64,000 nt of DNA, taken from assembly GCA_002328415.1 (NCBI GenBank), contig DCXL01000003.1, forward strand, positions 1,349 through 65,348. Direction: 5' to 3'. This document shows positions 25,309-35,408 of the stretch, one piece after another. Position numbers and translations under genes: made by a program. The first letter of the stretch is position 1, and each line of letters opens with the position of its first letter. The notes under the pieces are model-generated. The model did no database searches, was not told the origin of the DNA, and was given only the letters and a program-made list of their open reading frames with translations. The stretch comes from Micavibrio sp. UBA2137 (lineage in GTDB: Bacteria > Pseudomonadota > Alphaproteobacteria > Micavibrionales > Micavibrionaceae).

Positions 25309-27804
25309 TCAAGTAAAAGAGCGCGCCTTTTCGTAACTTTTTGCTTGAGCCAAGTGGTTTGGATTGACGTTCATCACAAGCGAGTTTGTGAGAGGGCAGG
25401 CTTCATGCAACCATAATTGCGCAGGCAAGTAATCACCAAGCCCATATATGCGTGTTTTATCTTCTGCAGCGGTCAAAGATTGTTTCGTATGGTCTACGCT
25501 CCAGTTGCGTGGCAGCATGGACAAGGGGAGGAGGCCACGCACCTTATCTTCTGTTTCAATAACGATACCGCGAGGCTTTATTTCAATGATTGTGCCTTGG
25601 AAGGGAGTGTCATAACCCTTGTCAGCCATAAGTGCGATGCGGTGACGTTGGGCGCTGGTGCGCTCAATATCCTTAGCCATACCTTCAATTTGCGTGATAT
25701 TTTGGGCTGCTTTTGAGCAGGCTAACGCATCCAAATTGGGCAAATTGGGGTGAAAACCGGCCGCATGGGCAACGACCTGTTGGTTAATACCGTCATGCCA
25801 ACGGCGCAACGGGCTTGTTTGCTGCAATGTGGCGTTCCCAAGCGCAAAATGCGGAAGCGCGCGATCAGTGTAATAGCCCGGGCGTGTCGCCTTTAATAAT
25901 TGATGGGAGGCATAGGCATAGCTTGCTCCTTGAGGGACATTAAAGAGTGTCTGGTTAATAGCCTCGTGGACGATATCTCTGTAATCGCGGTCATCCATAT
26001 GGGCATCTTGAAGCTGTTCATAGGCATGGTAAGGCACACTACGTGGGAAAATCTCTTCAATATGGGCAAGTGTTTCTAGAATTTCATCCTTATCGGGTGC
26101 CTGTTGTGACCTGTAAATGACAGGGCTGTCTTCATATCCTGCCTCTTGAATCTGACGAAAACCAATATGGTTGGTGAGGCGCATTGCGAACTCGACAATA
26201 TCATCGGCGACATTGGGATCACGCGCCTGAAACTGCGTAACATTCCCTGCGTGATTAAAAGAAAAGCTTGGTTTAACCGATTTAAAATGAAGTACTGACA
26301 TCATCTCTGTCATGCGTTGATAAAAATCATATGCATTATCAACGCCCTTTGAAACAGCCTCAGGGCACTCGCGTTCAATGGACATTAATTCATTCATGAA
26401 AGTATCGTAATCAAAGGCCTGACGCGATTTGATCAGCGCTGGGAAGATAGAATAGTCAATATCATCAATGTCATTGCATCCTGCGGGAATATGGCATTCA
26501 TAGACGAGCGCCAAGCGTTCTGCATTTTCGCACAATGAGAGGAAGCCATTATCTGGATTGTGCAGAATATGGGGCAGTGTATGGCGCGAACCATCGGGCA
26601 AAAAGATGGCCATCGGATTTTGCTGACGATAAGTGTCCAATGCCCCACCTGGCGGAATTAGTGCACTGGCATAGGAAATGGCAATGGATGCGGTCAGTGA
26701 GCCATCCTCATTGCGTTCGAAATGCATAGCATCATCAATATCCTGACGATTAACGGGGTCAATGCTGAAAAAGGACTTGTGACGTAAATCACGTAGAGTC
26801 CGCCCTTGAAATAGTTTGCCAGCCTTTGGAAGACCGGCAGCAATTAAATCTTTGGCCTCTTGATAGGCGTCAAGGGGAATGTCAGTGCGCACACCATTAC
26901 TGTAAAGGTCGATTGTTCTATAGTCGGCCTCTCCAGGTATAACGGTTTCAATCTCTAGCTTCATCGGCGAGAGAGAACCCTTTACTGGTGGGCGCGCCAT
27001 AATCACCTGCCCATCGGTGGGCAGGATTGCAGCCTTGTTCGCAAGAAGCTCAAACGCTCCTTTAATGCGGTAATCAGTTGGAGCAAAGGTTTGTGTCCCA
27101 TCAGCGGCAGTCTTAAAAACGCCCGTAATATGACCTGAACGCAACAATTCCTTTGCACCCAAAGAGACGCGCGCAGAGCGGTCAAAACGCATCAGATGTT
27201 GTGTACGCGCAAGGTCTGCACGGCTGGCTTCAGCATCAAGGGTGTCCATAAATTTCTTATGCAACTGGACATATGGCGGAACAGAGACGTCCTCCCAGTT
27301 TTCAGGAAAGCCATATTTTCCTGTTCGCGCAATTTTGACCCAAGCAACGTTACTCATGGGCGTAGCAGATATATATGATTTATGTGACTTTTTAATGTCG
27401 CCTTCGTTCACGAGCGTGTCCAGAATATCCATTAACTCCGTACGTTGCTCTGTAGACTTTTTGAGCTGTTCTTCGGTGTTGGCTTTACTTTTGCTTGCAA
27501 AAAGAGCGATTAAATCACTTTCATGAAGGGATGTAGGGCTGAGTTGAATGGCTTTGCGCACCATATCAGTTGTGAGGGCAGGCTTGGCAAGGCGATAGCC
27601 GTTACCGTTGAATTTAATGAGTGTCTCGTTGGCAAGCAGCTCTTTTATAATAGTATTAATCTCAGTCATTTTGACTGTGGTGCTTGGAGCATGAATGTGA
27701 AGGCCGCGTTGCAAGCCCTCAGGTGTAAATGCCCAGGGAGTCTGGCGAATAAGACGGAGCGCGCGCCGCCCAGTTTTGGTCTTCAGAATGGATTTTTCCG
27801 CCAC
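25309..27804 (-). CDS. RNB-domain exoribonuclease, second paralogue
   Basis: 831 residues. N-terminal winged-helix-like regions (about 1-80 and 80-150) and an unusual region to about 290 precede an RNB domain with IDPVNRQDIDDAM (348-360), which keeps the four catalytic aspartates (349, 355, 357, 358) at RNase II spacing. SPLRRWHDGINQQVVAH near 656 matches SPIRRYxD of the family. It lies 39 bases downstream of rnr and is much more divergent, so it is a separate branch, not a recent copy. Probably a 3'-5' RNA exonuclease; substrate unknown. Confidence 0.85.
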   Translation of the reverse strand: MAEKSILKTKTGRRALRLIRQTPWAFTPEGLQRGLHIHAPSTTVKMTEINTIIKELLANETLIKFNGNGYRLAKPALTTDMVRKAIQLSPTSLHESDLIALFASKSKANTEEQLKKSTEQRTELMDILDTLVNEGDIKKSHKSYISATPMSNVAWVKIARTGKYGFPENWEDVSVPPYVQLHKKFMDTLDAEASRADLARTQHLMRFDRSARVSLGAKELLRSGHITGVFKTAADGTQTFAPTDYRIKGAFELLANKAAILPTDGQVIMARPPVKGSLSPMKLEIETVIPGEADYRTIDLYSNGVRTDIPLDAYQEAKDLIAAGLPKAGKLFQGRTLRDLRHKSFFSIDPVNRQDIDDAMHFERNEDGSLTASIAISYASALIPPGGALDTYRQQNPMAIFLPDGSRHTLPHILHNPDNGFLSLCENAERLALVYECHIPAGCNDIDDIDYSIFPALIKSRQAFDYDTFMNELMSIERECPEAVSKGVDNAYDFYQRMTEMMSVLHFKSVKPSFSFNHAGNVTQFQARDPNVADDIVEFAMRLTNHIGFRQIQEAGYEDSPVIYRSQQAPDKDEILETLAHIEEIFPRSVPYHAYEQLQDAHMDDRDYRDIVHEAINQTLFNVPQGASYAYASHQLLKATRPGYYTDRALPHFALGNATLQQTSPLRRWHDGINQQVVAHAAGFHPNLPNLDALACSKAAQNITQIEGMAKDIERTSAQRHRIALMADKGYDTPFQGTIIEIKPRGIVIETEDKVRGLLPLSMLPRNWSVDHTKQSLTAAEDKTRIYGLGDYLPAQLWLHEACPLTNSLVMNVNPNHLAQAKSYEKARSFT

Positions 27805-27843
27805 GCAGTGCCCCCTGTTAAACAGTTAGAGGGCAAAAGGCGG

Positions 27844-30135
27844 TTATTTATTTGTCTTTTTACCGCGATATTTAGACGTTATATTATTCTTTTTGTTTTT
27901 AAACGACGTCTTTGTTTTGCCCTTATGTCTAGTCGTAGATGATTTTTTCCGACCTGACAAGTGAGGCTTTAACTGAAAGCCAGGAATATCCGCACCTTTT
28001 TTCGCATTCACAATTTCAAAGACGGTACTGCCTGTTAATTTCTCAGCCTCTTTGATACGTACTCGCACGCGTGCGCCTAGTCTAAAGACAAGGCGTGTCT
28101 TGCGTCCAATCAGGGCATGCTGTTCTTCGTTGTGAATATAGTAATCATTAGGTAGGGAGCGCATTGGAACAAGCCCATCTGCACCAATATCATTGAGTGT
28201 CACAAATAATCCAAAATTGGTGACACCGTTAATGACACCCTCAAATTCGGCGTTCACGCGCGATTCGAGATAGGCCGCTGTGAAGCGATCTACCGCGGTG
28301 CGCTCGGCCCCTGATGAGACGCGTTCAGTTGTTGAAATATGGTCTGCTGTTTCTGAAATACGCTCGGCTTCTCCTTTGCCAAGGCCGTCATTGCCCAGAT
28401 TATAGGCTGTTATAAGGGCACGATGCACGAATAGGTCGGCATAGCGGCGAATAGGCGAGGTGAAATGCGCATATTTCTTAAGCGCCAAACCAAAGTGACC
28501 GTCATTGTTAGGGTCATAACGCGCCTGTGCCTGTGTGCGCAGAACCATCATAGAGATAAGCTGGGAATAATCGTGATCCTTGGCTTGTTGAAGTAAATGA
28601 TTGATTTGGCGTGGCTCTGAAATATTCTGTGGGAGTTGAAACCCGAAGGTTTCCAGAAAATCGCGCGCAGTTTCAAGTCTGTCTGTTGAAGGGCGCTCAT
28701 GCACACGATAGATACAAGGCGCACGTTTATCCTCCAACGCGCTGGCGGCGGCCACATTGGCCAAGATCATGAAATTTTCGATGAGTTTATGTGAATCAAG
28801 GCGCTCCCGATTTTTAACACCTGTCATATCACCATTTTCATCAATCAGGATCTGACGCTCTGGCAAATCAAGGTCGAGCGCCCCGCGTTTTTGACGGGCT
28901 TTTTCCAAACAGGCATAGGCCTCATAAAGCGGTTTTATGATTGTGTCATAGATTGGGTCAGTGACATCATCACGCTGCCCGTCATGTGCAGCCTGGGCTT
29001 GATCGTAAGTCAATCGAGCTGCTGATTTCATCAATCCACGCACAAACTTATACCGTAATAATCCACCGTCTTTATCGACCCACATATGCACCGCTAAACA
29101 GGCGCGTTCAACTTGGGGCATAAGTGAACAGACATCATTGGAAAGGCCCTCAGGCAACATCGGCACAACACGATCTGGAAAATAGGTCGAATTTCCGCGC
29201 AACCAGGCCTCTTTATCAAGCTCAGAGCCGTAATGCACGTAATGTGAGACATCCGCAATGGCAACAATGAGATGGAAACCCCCTATGTTATCTGGGCTGG
29301 CATCAGGCTCGGCAAAAACCGCATCATCAAAATCACGCGCATCTGCGCCATCAATGGTCACAAGTGGTACAGAGCGTAAATCAGTGCGATTGCCCAGAGG
29401 AGGGACTTTCAGTTTTTCAGCATCTTTAACAACATGCGGTGGGAATGTTGCACGAAGCCCTTCCTCATAAATGGCAATAAGGGAAATCACTTTCGGGTCA
29501 TCTTCATGGCCAACAACTTCACTGACACGAGCCTCTTTTTTGTGACGACCCTTTGCAGATAAGGGAATAGCGAAAACAAGGTCGCCATCCTTTGCGCCAT
29601 TGAGGTCAGATTGTGCGATATCATATTCGTGTCGTGAGCTACGGTCTGTGGGCTGAATGCGATACCCTTTTTGGCCCTCGATAACCATTCCCAGAAACTG
29701 GTTGGTTTCGTGTGTCATGCGTTTTAAAACACGCCCAGAATAAATATCTGTGTCTCCGTCACGTTTAAGCCTGACAAGAGCTTCATCACCCTTGGCAAGG
29801 CTCGCATGGCCTTTCTTCTCGGGCATAATCATAATGGTGGGTGGCGGGCCTTGAACGGCTTCATCCCAGGGCATGGGGCGTGCTATCACATCCCCATCTA
29901 TCGTAATTTCATTGATAATGACAGAGGTCACAGCAGGCAAGCCCTCGGGTACAGTATATCTGCCGCCCGGCAAGCGTGACATCACGCCCTGACGTTCAAG
30001 TTGACTGAGCAGCTTCTTAAAGGGTCTGCGATCGTCGCCTTTAATGTGAAAGGCGCGCGTTAATTCACGTTTGCTTACGGGGGTGTCTGCTTTTTGGATA
30101 AAAGACAGAACGTCTTTTTCGGATGGAAAATTCAT
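27844..30135 (-). CDS. rnr: Ribonuclease R
   Basis: Processive 3'-5' exoribonuclease able to degrade structured RNA. 763 residues: N-terminal winged helix, cold-shock domains about 65-200, RNB domain with IDGADARDFDDAV (Asp262, 268, 270, 271), HFTSPIRRYADL near 560, then an S1 domain about 635-715 and a very basic C-terminal tail (HLSGRKKSSTTRHKGKTK...). It lies in a long minus-strand run pyrB-plsY-dprA-topA-rnr-RNB-rpmG, the topA-rnr order being conserved in alphaproteobacteria. Confidence 0.96.
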   Translation of the reverse strand: MNFPSEKDVLSFIQKADTPVSKRELTRAFHIKGDDRRPFKKLLSQLERQGVMSRLPGGRYTVPEGLPAVTSVIINEITIDGDVIARPMPWDEAVQGPPPTIMIMPEKKGHASLAKGDEALVRLKRDGDTDIYSGRVLKRMTHETNQFLGMVIEGQKGYRIQPTDRSSRHEYDIAQSDLNGAKDGDLVFAIPLSAKGRHKKEARVSEVVGHEDDPKVISLIAIYEEGLRATFPPHVVKDAEKLKVPPLGNRTDLRSVPLVTIDGADARDFDDAVFAEPDASPDNIGGFHLIVAIADVSHYVHYGSELDKEAWLRGNSTYFPDRVVPMLPEGLSNDVCSLMPQVERACLAVHMWVDKDGGLLRYKFVRGLMKSAARLTYDQAQAAHDGQRDDVTDPIYDTIIKPLYEAYACLEKARQKRGALDLDLPERQILIDENGDMTGVKNRERLDSHKLIENFMILANVAAASALEDKRAPCIYRVHERPSTDRLETARDFLETFGFQLPQNISEPRQINHLLQQAKDHDYSQLISMMVLRTQAQARYDPNNDGHFGLALKKYAHFTSPIRRYADLFVHRALITAYNLGNDGLGKGEAERISETADHISTTERVSSGAERTAVDRFTAAYLESRVNAEFEGVINGVTNFGLFVTLNDIGADGLVPMRSLPNDYYIHNEEQHALIGRKTRLVFRLGARVRVRIKEAEKLTGSTVFEIVNAKKGADIPGFQLKPHLSGRKKSSTTRHKGKTKTSFKNKKNNITSKYRGKKTNK

Positions 30136-30217
30136 ATGAATTAAGACTAGTACGCTTTGCCCCTGATTTAAAGGGCTAGCAACCTAAATGCCAAATAAAT
30201 ACAGTATTATTTAGGCT

Positions 30218-32686
30218 CTATTTCTTAGCCGCTTTCTTTTTGGCTTTCTTTTTAGGGGCAGCCTTCTTGCTAGAGCTCTTAGATTCACCTTTTGCGGCCT
30301 TTGCGGCTTCTTTTTCAGCCTTCTTTATGGCGTGTTGCGCAATCAGGTCAACGGCGCGGTTCAAGCCAACGGTCAAAACCTCGTCATCTTTTGGCAGTGA
30401 CACGAATGTTTTTTGATGCTTGACGAATGGTCCAAAGCGACCAATACCAGCCGTAATCATGTCTCCAGTTTCGGGATGTGGGCCAACATCGCGTGGTAGG
30501 GCCAGAAGGTCGAGTGCGCTCTTTAAAGTAACATCGCTCATTGACACGCCTTTAGGAAGTCCCTGACGTTTGGGCTTGTCCTTACTTTCAGGTGCTGGAT
30601 CGATCTGAACATAAGGCCCATACGGCCCTTTTCTTAACGATACGGTGCGGCCCGTTTTTGGGTGTGTACCAAGCTCCTTGGGCTCAAAGCTTGCATTGTG
30701 CGCGGCAACGCCACCTTCGCCATCGCCGTCTTGACCTTCCTCGTCTGGAACGACTAAAGGCTGTGTATGTTTGCAATCAGGATAGTTCGAGCAACCAATA
30801 AATGCACCGAATTTTCCAAGTTTAAGTGAGAGGCGTCCATCATCGCATGAGGGACATTTACGTGGATTTGGATTGCCTTCAGTGACAGGGAAGAAGTGCG
30901 GGCCAAGCTCATCATCCAAGTGATTCAAAACATCCGTAATACGTAATTCTTTTGTGTCATCTATGGCGCGTTTAAAGTCCACCCAAAAATGCATGAGTGT
31001 ATCTTTCCAACGCACCTCACCTGCCGTAATGGCATCTAATTGCTCTTCCATATTGGCGGTAAAGTCATAATCGACATAGCGTGTGAAGAACTTCTTCAAA
31101 AATTCAGTAACCAGTCGCCCGCGATCTTCGGGGACAAAACGCTTGCGATCCATGCGCACATAGCTACGGTCGCGTAAAACTTTTAGGATTGAGGCATAAG
31201 TTGACGGACGCCCGATGCCCTTTTCTTCCATGATTTTGACCAGTGACGCCTCTGTATAACGTGGCGGTGGCTGTGTGAAATGTTGGTTCGGTGTCACAGT
31301 TAAAGTTTTCAGGTTATCCTGCTCGACCATGGGCGGCAAAAGGCCCTCAGTTGCAGCATCTGAATCGGTGTCCTCGTCATCACTGTCTTCCTGATAAAGC
31401 GTCAAGAAGCCGTCAAAGGCAATCGTTGAACCAGTGGCACGCAAAACGACATCATCTGTGCCATCAGATATATCGGCACGCACCTGATCCATGATGGCGC
31501 TTTCCATCTGACAGGCAACTGTGCGTTTCCAAATGAGTTCATAAAGCTTGAATTGCTGGTCATCGAGCATGCTGCGCACGCCATCTGGGCGCAGTTCCAG
31601 ATTAGTTGGGCGAATGGCCTCGTGCGCCTCTTGTGCGTTTTTAGCCTTGGATTTGTATTCGCGTGGTGCGGCAGGTAGATAATCGGATTTAAAATCAGAT
31701 TTGATAAGAGCACGTGTCTGAACAATGGCATCTTGAGAGAGTGTAATCCCATCCGTACGCATATAGGTGATGAGACCAACAGTTTCACCTTTAATCGTAA
31801 TTCCTTCATAAAGCTGTTGCGCGGTGCGCATGGTCTGACTGGCCGACATGCCCAACTTGCGCGAGGCCTCTTGCTGGAGCGTCGAGGTAATAAAAGGCGG
31901 CGCAGGATTGCGTGTGACCTTTTTCTTTTCAACCTTCTGAATGACAAGGTTTTTATTCTCGATGCGCTTAACAGCGGCACTTGCGGCGCTTTCATTGTTA
32001 ATGTCGAGCTTGCCCAGACGATTTCCAGCCAGATGGGTCAGGCGTGCGAGGAAAGGGGCACCTTTGGATGTCTGTAGGCGCGCTTCAATCGACCAATATT
32101 CGTCACTTTTAAACTTTTCAATTTCGGATTCACGCTCGCATATGAGGCGCAGTGCAACCGATTGCACACGCCCTGCCGAGCGCGACCCTGGCAATTTGCG
32201 CCACAACACGGGCGAAATGTTAAAGCCCACAAGATAGTCAAGGGCGCGGCGTGCAAGATAGGCATGAATAAGGCTATCATCCAGATCGCGTGCATGGTCG
32301 AAAGCATTTTGAACGGCCTTTTTCGTCACCTCGTTAAAGGTCACGCGTTTAACTTGTTTGTCTTTAAGAAGGTTTTTATCTTCTAAAATTTCTTTCACAT
32401 GCCATGAAATGGCCTCTCCCTCGCGGTCAGGGTCAGTGGCCAGATAAAGCGTTTGCGCGTCTTTGAGCGCCTTTTTAATGTCTTTCATAGTTTTATCACC
32501 ACGATCGGACAGCTCCCAGACCATTTGGAAATCATTGTCCGTGTCTACCGAGCCGTTTTTGGACGGTAAGTCGCGCACATGCCCGAATGAGGCCAAAACC
32601 TCATAATCATTGCCAAGATATTTATTAATCGTCTTGGCCTTTGACGGGGATTCAACAATAACCAGATTTGATGCGCTCACACTCAA
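30218..32686 (-). CDS. topA: DNA topoisomerase I
   Basis: Relaxes negative supercoils (type IA). 822 residues. TOPRIM: LVIVESPSKAKTI (8-20) with Glu, and ATDPDREGEAISWH near 83 with DxD; active-site Tyr in GLITYMRTDG near 304. The C-terminal part has one clear four-Cys zinc ribbon (CPSC...GCSNYPDC, about 600-630), then Topo_C-type repeats and a Lys/Ala-rich tail of about 35 residues. Starts 9 bases after dprA. Confidence 0.97.
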   Translation of the reverse strand: MSVSASNLVIVESPSKAKTINKYLGNDYEVLASFGHVRDLPSKNGSVDTDNDFQMVWELSDRGDKTMKDIKKALKDAQTLYLATDPDREGEAISWHVKEILEDKNLLKDKQVKRVTFNEVTKKAVQNAFDHARDLDDSLIHAYLARRALDYLVGFNISPVLWRKLPGSRSAGRVQSVALRLICERESEIEKFKSDEYWSIEARLQTSKGAPFLARLTHLAGNRLGKLDINNESAASAAVKRIENKNLVIQKVEKKKVTRNPAPPFITSTLQQEASRKLGMSASQTMRTAQQLYEGITIKGETVGLITYMRTDGITLSQDAIVQTRALIKSDFKSDYLPAAPREYKSKAKNAQEAHEAIRPTNLELRPDGVRSMLDDQQFKLYELIWKRTVACQMESAIMDQVRADISDGTDDVVLRATGSTIAFDGFLTLYQEDSDDEDTDSDAATEGLLPPMVEQDNLKTLTVTPNQHFTQPPPRYTEASLVKIMEEKGIGRPSTYASILKVLRDRSYVRMDRKRFVPEDRGRLVTEFLKKFFTRYVDYDFTANMEEQLDAITAGEVRWKDTLMHFWVDFKRAIDDTKELRITDVLNHLDDELGPHFFPVTEGNPNPRKCPSCDDGRLSLKLGKFGAFIGCSNYPDCKHTQPLVVPDEEGQDGDGEGGVAAHNASFEPKELGTHPKTGRTVSLRKGPYGPYVQIDPAPESKDKPKRQGLPKGVSMSDVTLKSALDLLALPRDVGPHPETGDMITAGIGRFGPFVKHQKTFVSLPKDDEVLTVGLNRAVDLIAQHAIKKAEKEAAKAAKGESKSSSKKAAPKKKAKKKAAKK

Positions 32687-32695
32687 TGCTCCACT

Positions 32696-33823
32696 TTATT
32701 CAATCAGACTGACGCGATTGCCGGGCAGTCTGGATAAGCGGCCTGCAAGCTCAAGCTCAAGAAGCACGGTTTGCACGCCAGATATGTTCACATGACATGT
32801 CCGAACGATTTCGTCAACACTTACAGGTTGATGTGAGAGCAACGAGGTTATCTTTTCACGCTCACTATTATCTGGTTCTGCGGATGCTTTTGTCCAGTCA
32901 AGTCCATGATTTTCTTCAAATAATCCATTTGGCACTGCTTTGGGCTCGAACTGGGATATTTGCGATAAAATATCCTGTGCATTTTCGACAAGTGTCGCGC
33001 CATCTTTTAGTAGCTTGTTAGGGCCAGAGGCGCGCGGGTCACTTGGAAATCCAGGAACGGCAAAGACATCGCGCCCTTGTTCGGCGGCAAGGCGCGCTGT
33101 GATAAGTGAGCCTGAGCGCACAGTCGCCTCGACAACGACTATACCAGCAGATAGACCCGAGACAATCCGATTGCGGCGAGGAAAATGTTGGGCTGTTGGC
33201 TTAGTCCCAAGCGCGTTTTCAGCAAGTATTAAGCCGCCTTGCTCTAAAATTTGTGCATAGAGCCCTTCATTTTCCTTAGGGTAAATAACATCAACGCCAC
33301 CTGCTACAACGGCGATTGTGCCTGTTGCAAGGCTTCCTTCATGGGCGGCCGTATCAATGCCGCGTGCAAGTCCCGAGGCAACAATTTGTCCAGCCTCGCC
33401 CAAATCTCGTGCCAGTTTATGTGTCAATTTACGCCCATTGAGTGAGGCATTACGTGCGCCAACAATACCCATTGTCGGCTTGGCAAGGAGGTCGATATTC
33501 CCCACGGTACGCAGGACAGGCGGCGCATCATCAATTGCAGAGAGCACGAGAGGGTAGGTCTCCTCGCAGGCACAAATGATTTTGCCACCACGCTTTTCAA
33601 GAGCATGAAATTCCTTTGCGGCCGCCTCACGTGACATGATTTTGCTATGAGCTTTGCCACCGCCCTTTTTTTGTAGCTCGGGAAGGGCTTCGAGCGCCCG
33701 TTCAATGGTTTTATATCGTGCAAGTAGCTTGTGAAAAGTAATTGGCCCTATACCCGATGTGCCAGACAGGCGTAACCAGTCGAGGCGCTCATTTTCGGTT
33801 AAAGGGGTGTCTGATACGCTCAT
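32696..33823 (-). CDS. dprA: DNA-processing protein DprA
   Basis: Binds incoming single-stranded DNA and loads RecA during transformation. 375 residues: N-terminal SAM/HhH-like region (GTSGIGPITFHKLL), Rossmann-like core with MGIVGARNASLNGRK near 115, SGLARGIDTAAHEG near 160 and FPRRNRIVSGLSAG near 214, and a C-terminal winged helix (about 305-375). Overlaps plsY by 4 bases (ATGA). A position between plsY and topA is usual for alphaproteobacteria. Confidence 0.95.
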   Translation of the reverse strand: MSVSDTPLTENERLDWLRLSGTSGIGPITFHKLLARYKTIERALEALPELQKKGGGKAHSKIMSREAAAKEFHALEKRGGKIICACEETYPLVLSAIDDAPPVLRTVGNIDLLAKPTMGIVGARNASLNGRKLTHKLARDLGEAGQIVASGLARGIDTAAHEGSLATGTIAVVAGGVDVIYPKENEGLYAQILEQGGLILAENALGTKPTAQHFPRRNRIVSGLSAGIVVVEATVRSGSLITARLAAEQGRDVFAVPGFPSDPRASGPNKLLKDGATLVENAQDILSQISQFEPKAVPNGLFEENHGLDWTKASAEPDNSEREKITSLLSHQPVSVDEIVRTCHVNISGVQTVLLELELAGRLSRLPGNRVSLIE

Positions 33824-34437
33824 TTTTTCTTATCACCAATGCGCGGCTCTGTGCCAGCAAGCAAACGCCTTATATTGGCGTGATGGCGAATGAATATGAT
33901 AAGCGCGATAAGTGAGAGCAAGTAAACAAGGCCGTGGAGGCCATAAAGATAGGCAAATAGAGGTGACGCTGCCAGCGCCACAAGCGCGGCTAAGGAGGAC
34001 ATGCGGAAGAAGGCTGCTGTGGCCAGCCATGTAAGGCAAGCAGACAAGCCTACAGGCCAAGAGAGCGCCAGAATAGCACCTAATGTTGTTGCAACGCCCT
34101 TGCCGCCCTTAAATTTAAGCCAGATAGGGAAGCAATGTCCCAAGACCGCGCCAAGTCCTGCGCCATACATGGCATGGGTATCTGCAAAATAAGCGGCCAG
34201 TAAAACGGCAATGGCACCTTTCGAGCTATCAAGAATAAGTGTGAGAAGGGCAAGCGGCTTATTTCCTGTGCGCAACACATTGGTTGCACCGATATTACCT
34301 GACCCGATTTTGCGAATATCTCCATAGCCTGCCATACGGGCTAGAACCAACCCAAAGGGTATAGAACCCAAGAGATAGCCGCCAATAATGCCTAGTAAGC
34401 CAGTGAGTTGAATATGATTTATAAATGCGTCAATCAT
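33820..34437 (-). CDS. plsY: Acyl-phosphate:glycerol-3-phosphate acyltransferase
   Basis: Membrane enzyme that makes lysophosphatidic acid from acyl-phosphate. 205 residues, about five membrane helices. Family motifs are SIPFGLVLA (about 25-33), GSGNIGATNVLR (about 42-53) and FKGGKGVATTLG (about 108-119). It follows pyrB after 5 bases. In many relatives pyrC stands between pyrB and plsY; here it does not. Confidence 0.96.
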   Translation of the reverse strand: MIDAFINHIQLTGLLGIIGGYLLGSIPFGLVLARMAGYGDIRKIGSGNIGATNVLRTGNKPLALLTLILDSSKGAIAVLLAAYFADTHAMYGAGLGAVLGHCFPIWLKFKGGKGVATTLGAILALSWPVGLSACLTWLATAAFFRMSSLAALVALAASPLFAYLYGLHGLVYLLSLIALIIFIRHHANIRRLLAGTEPRIGDKKK

Positions 34438-34442
34438 GAGGT

Positions 34443-35354
34443 TTACTCCATTACACTGTCTAAAATCACCATGCGCATGGGCAGGCCGTTTGCCATTTGT
34501 TTGAAAATAACGGATCGATAAGGATCGTCGGCGACTGCGTCAGCTATCTCGACCCCGCGATTCATTGGCCCTGGATGCATGACGATGGCATCTTTTTTTG
34601 CAATCTCAAGTCGTTCAGGGGTCAAGCCAAATGTTCTGAAATACTCTGCATCGTCTGGAATGTCTGACTTTTCCATGCGTTCCTTCTGATTACGCAGCAT
34701 CATGACCGCGTCACATCCGTCCAAGCCTTTTTCCATTGATGTAAAGGTTTCAAAATTATCATAAGGACGCTTTTTCGGCATGAGAAATTCGGGTGCAATG
34801 ACACGCACATTTGCACCCATTTTATGGAGCAGATGAAAATTGTCGGACGCGACACGACTGTGAGTCACATCCCCACAAATAGCAATGGTTAATCCTTCAA
34901 TTTTACCCTTTTCCTTGAGGAGTGTAAGGGCATCTAAAAGTGCCTGAGAAGGGTGAGCGCGATAACTATCCCCAGCATTAACCACAGATGTCTCCACAAG
35001 ACGTTTGACTGTATAGGGTGCTTTAAACTCACTGTGCCGAACGATTATACAATCAGGACTATATGCGTTTACGCAACGTAACGTATCTGTTAAAGATTCG
35101 CCTTTTTTAGTTGATGAAGAACTGTTATCCCAGTTAATCACAGAGGCCCCAAGGCGTAGGGCTGCCATCTCAAACGATATACGTGTGCGAGTCGAATTTT
35201 CGAAAAACATATTAAGGATAATACGCCCCTTCAACCGCGCCTTATCATGTTGACCTGCCTGCAAATCAGCATCCATTTTGAGACCCTTTTCAAGGAGCAT
35301 TTCAATGTCATGCTTTTCCAGTGTTTCGATGTCGAGAAGGTGTTTTATTGTCAT
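34443..35354 (-). CDS. pyrB: Aspartate carbamoyltransferase catalytic subunit
   Basis: Forms N-carbamoyl-aspartate in pyrimidine synthesis. 303 residues from ATG 35354 (MTIKHLLDIETLE); a GTG at 35372 would add six. Carbamoyl-phosphate site FENSTRTRISFE near residue 50, SSSTKKGES near 78, HPSQALLD near 130 and HPGPMNRG near 265. No regulatory pyrI and no dihydroorotase gene is adjacent. Confidence 0.95.
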   Translation of the reverse strand: MTIKHLLDIETLEKHDIEMLLEKGLKMDADLQAGQHDKARLKGRIILNMFFENSTRTRISFEMAALRLGASVINWDNSSSSTKKGESLTDTLRCVNAYSPDCIIVRHSEFKAPYTVKRLVETSVVNAGDSYRAHPSQALLDALTLLKEKGKIEGLTIAICGDVTHSRVASDNFHLLHKMGANVRVIAPEFLMPKKRPYDNFETFTSMEKGLDGCDAVMMLRNQKERMEKSDIPDDAEYFRTFGLTPERLEIAKKDAIVMHPGPMNRGVEIADAVADDPYRSVIFKQMANGLPMRMVILDSVME

Positions 35355-35408
35355 GACTAAAGAGATAGCCACGTTATGGTCGCTCTTGCAAGTCCAATTT
35401 TTAAGCGG

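Noticed and set aside
31402..31995. 197-codon frame overlapping topA on the same strand
   Set aside because: Shifted-frame shadow of topA with no domain or start signal.
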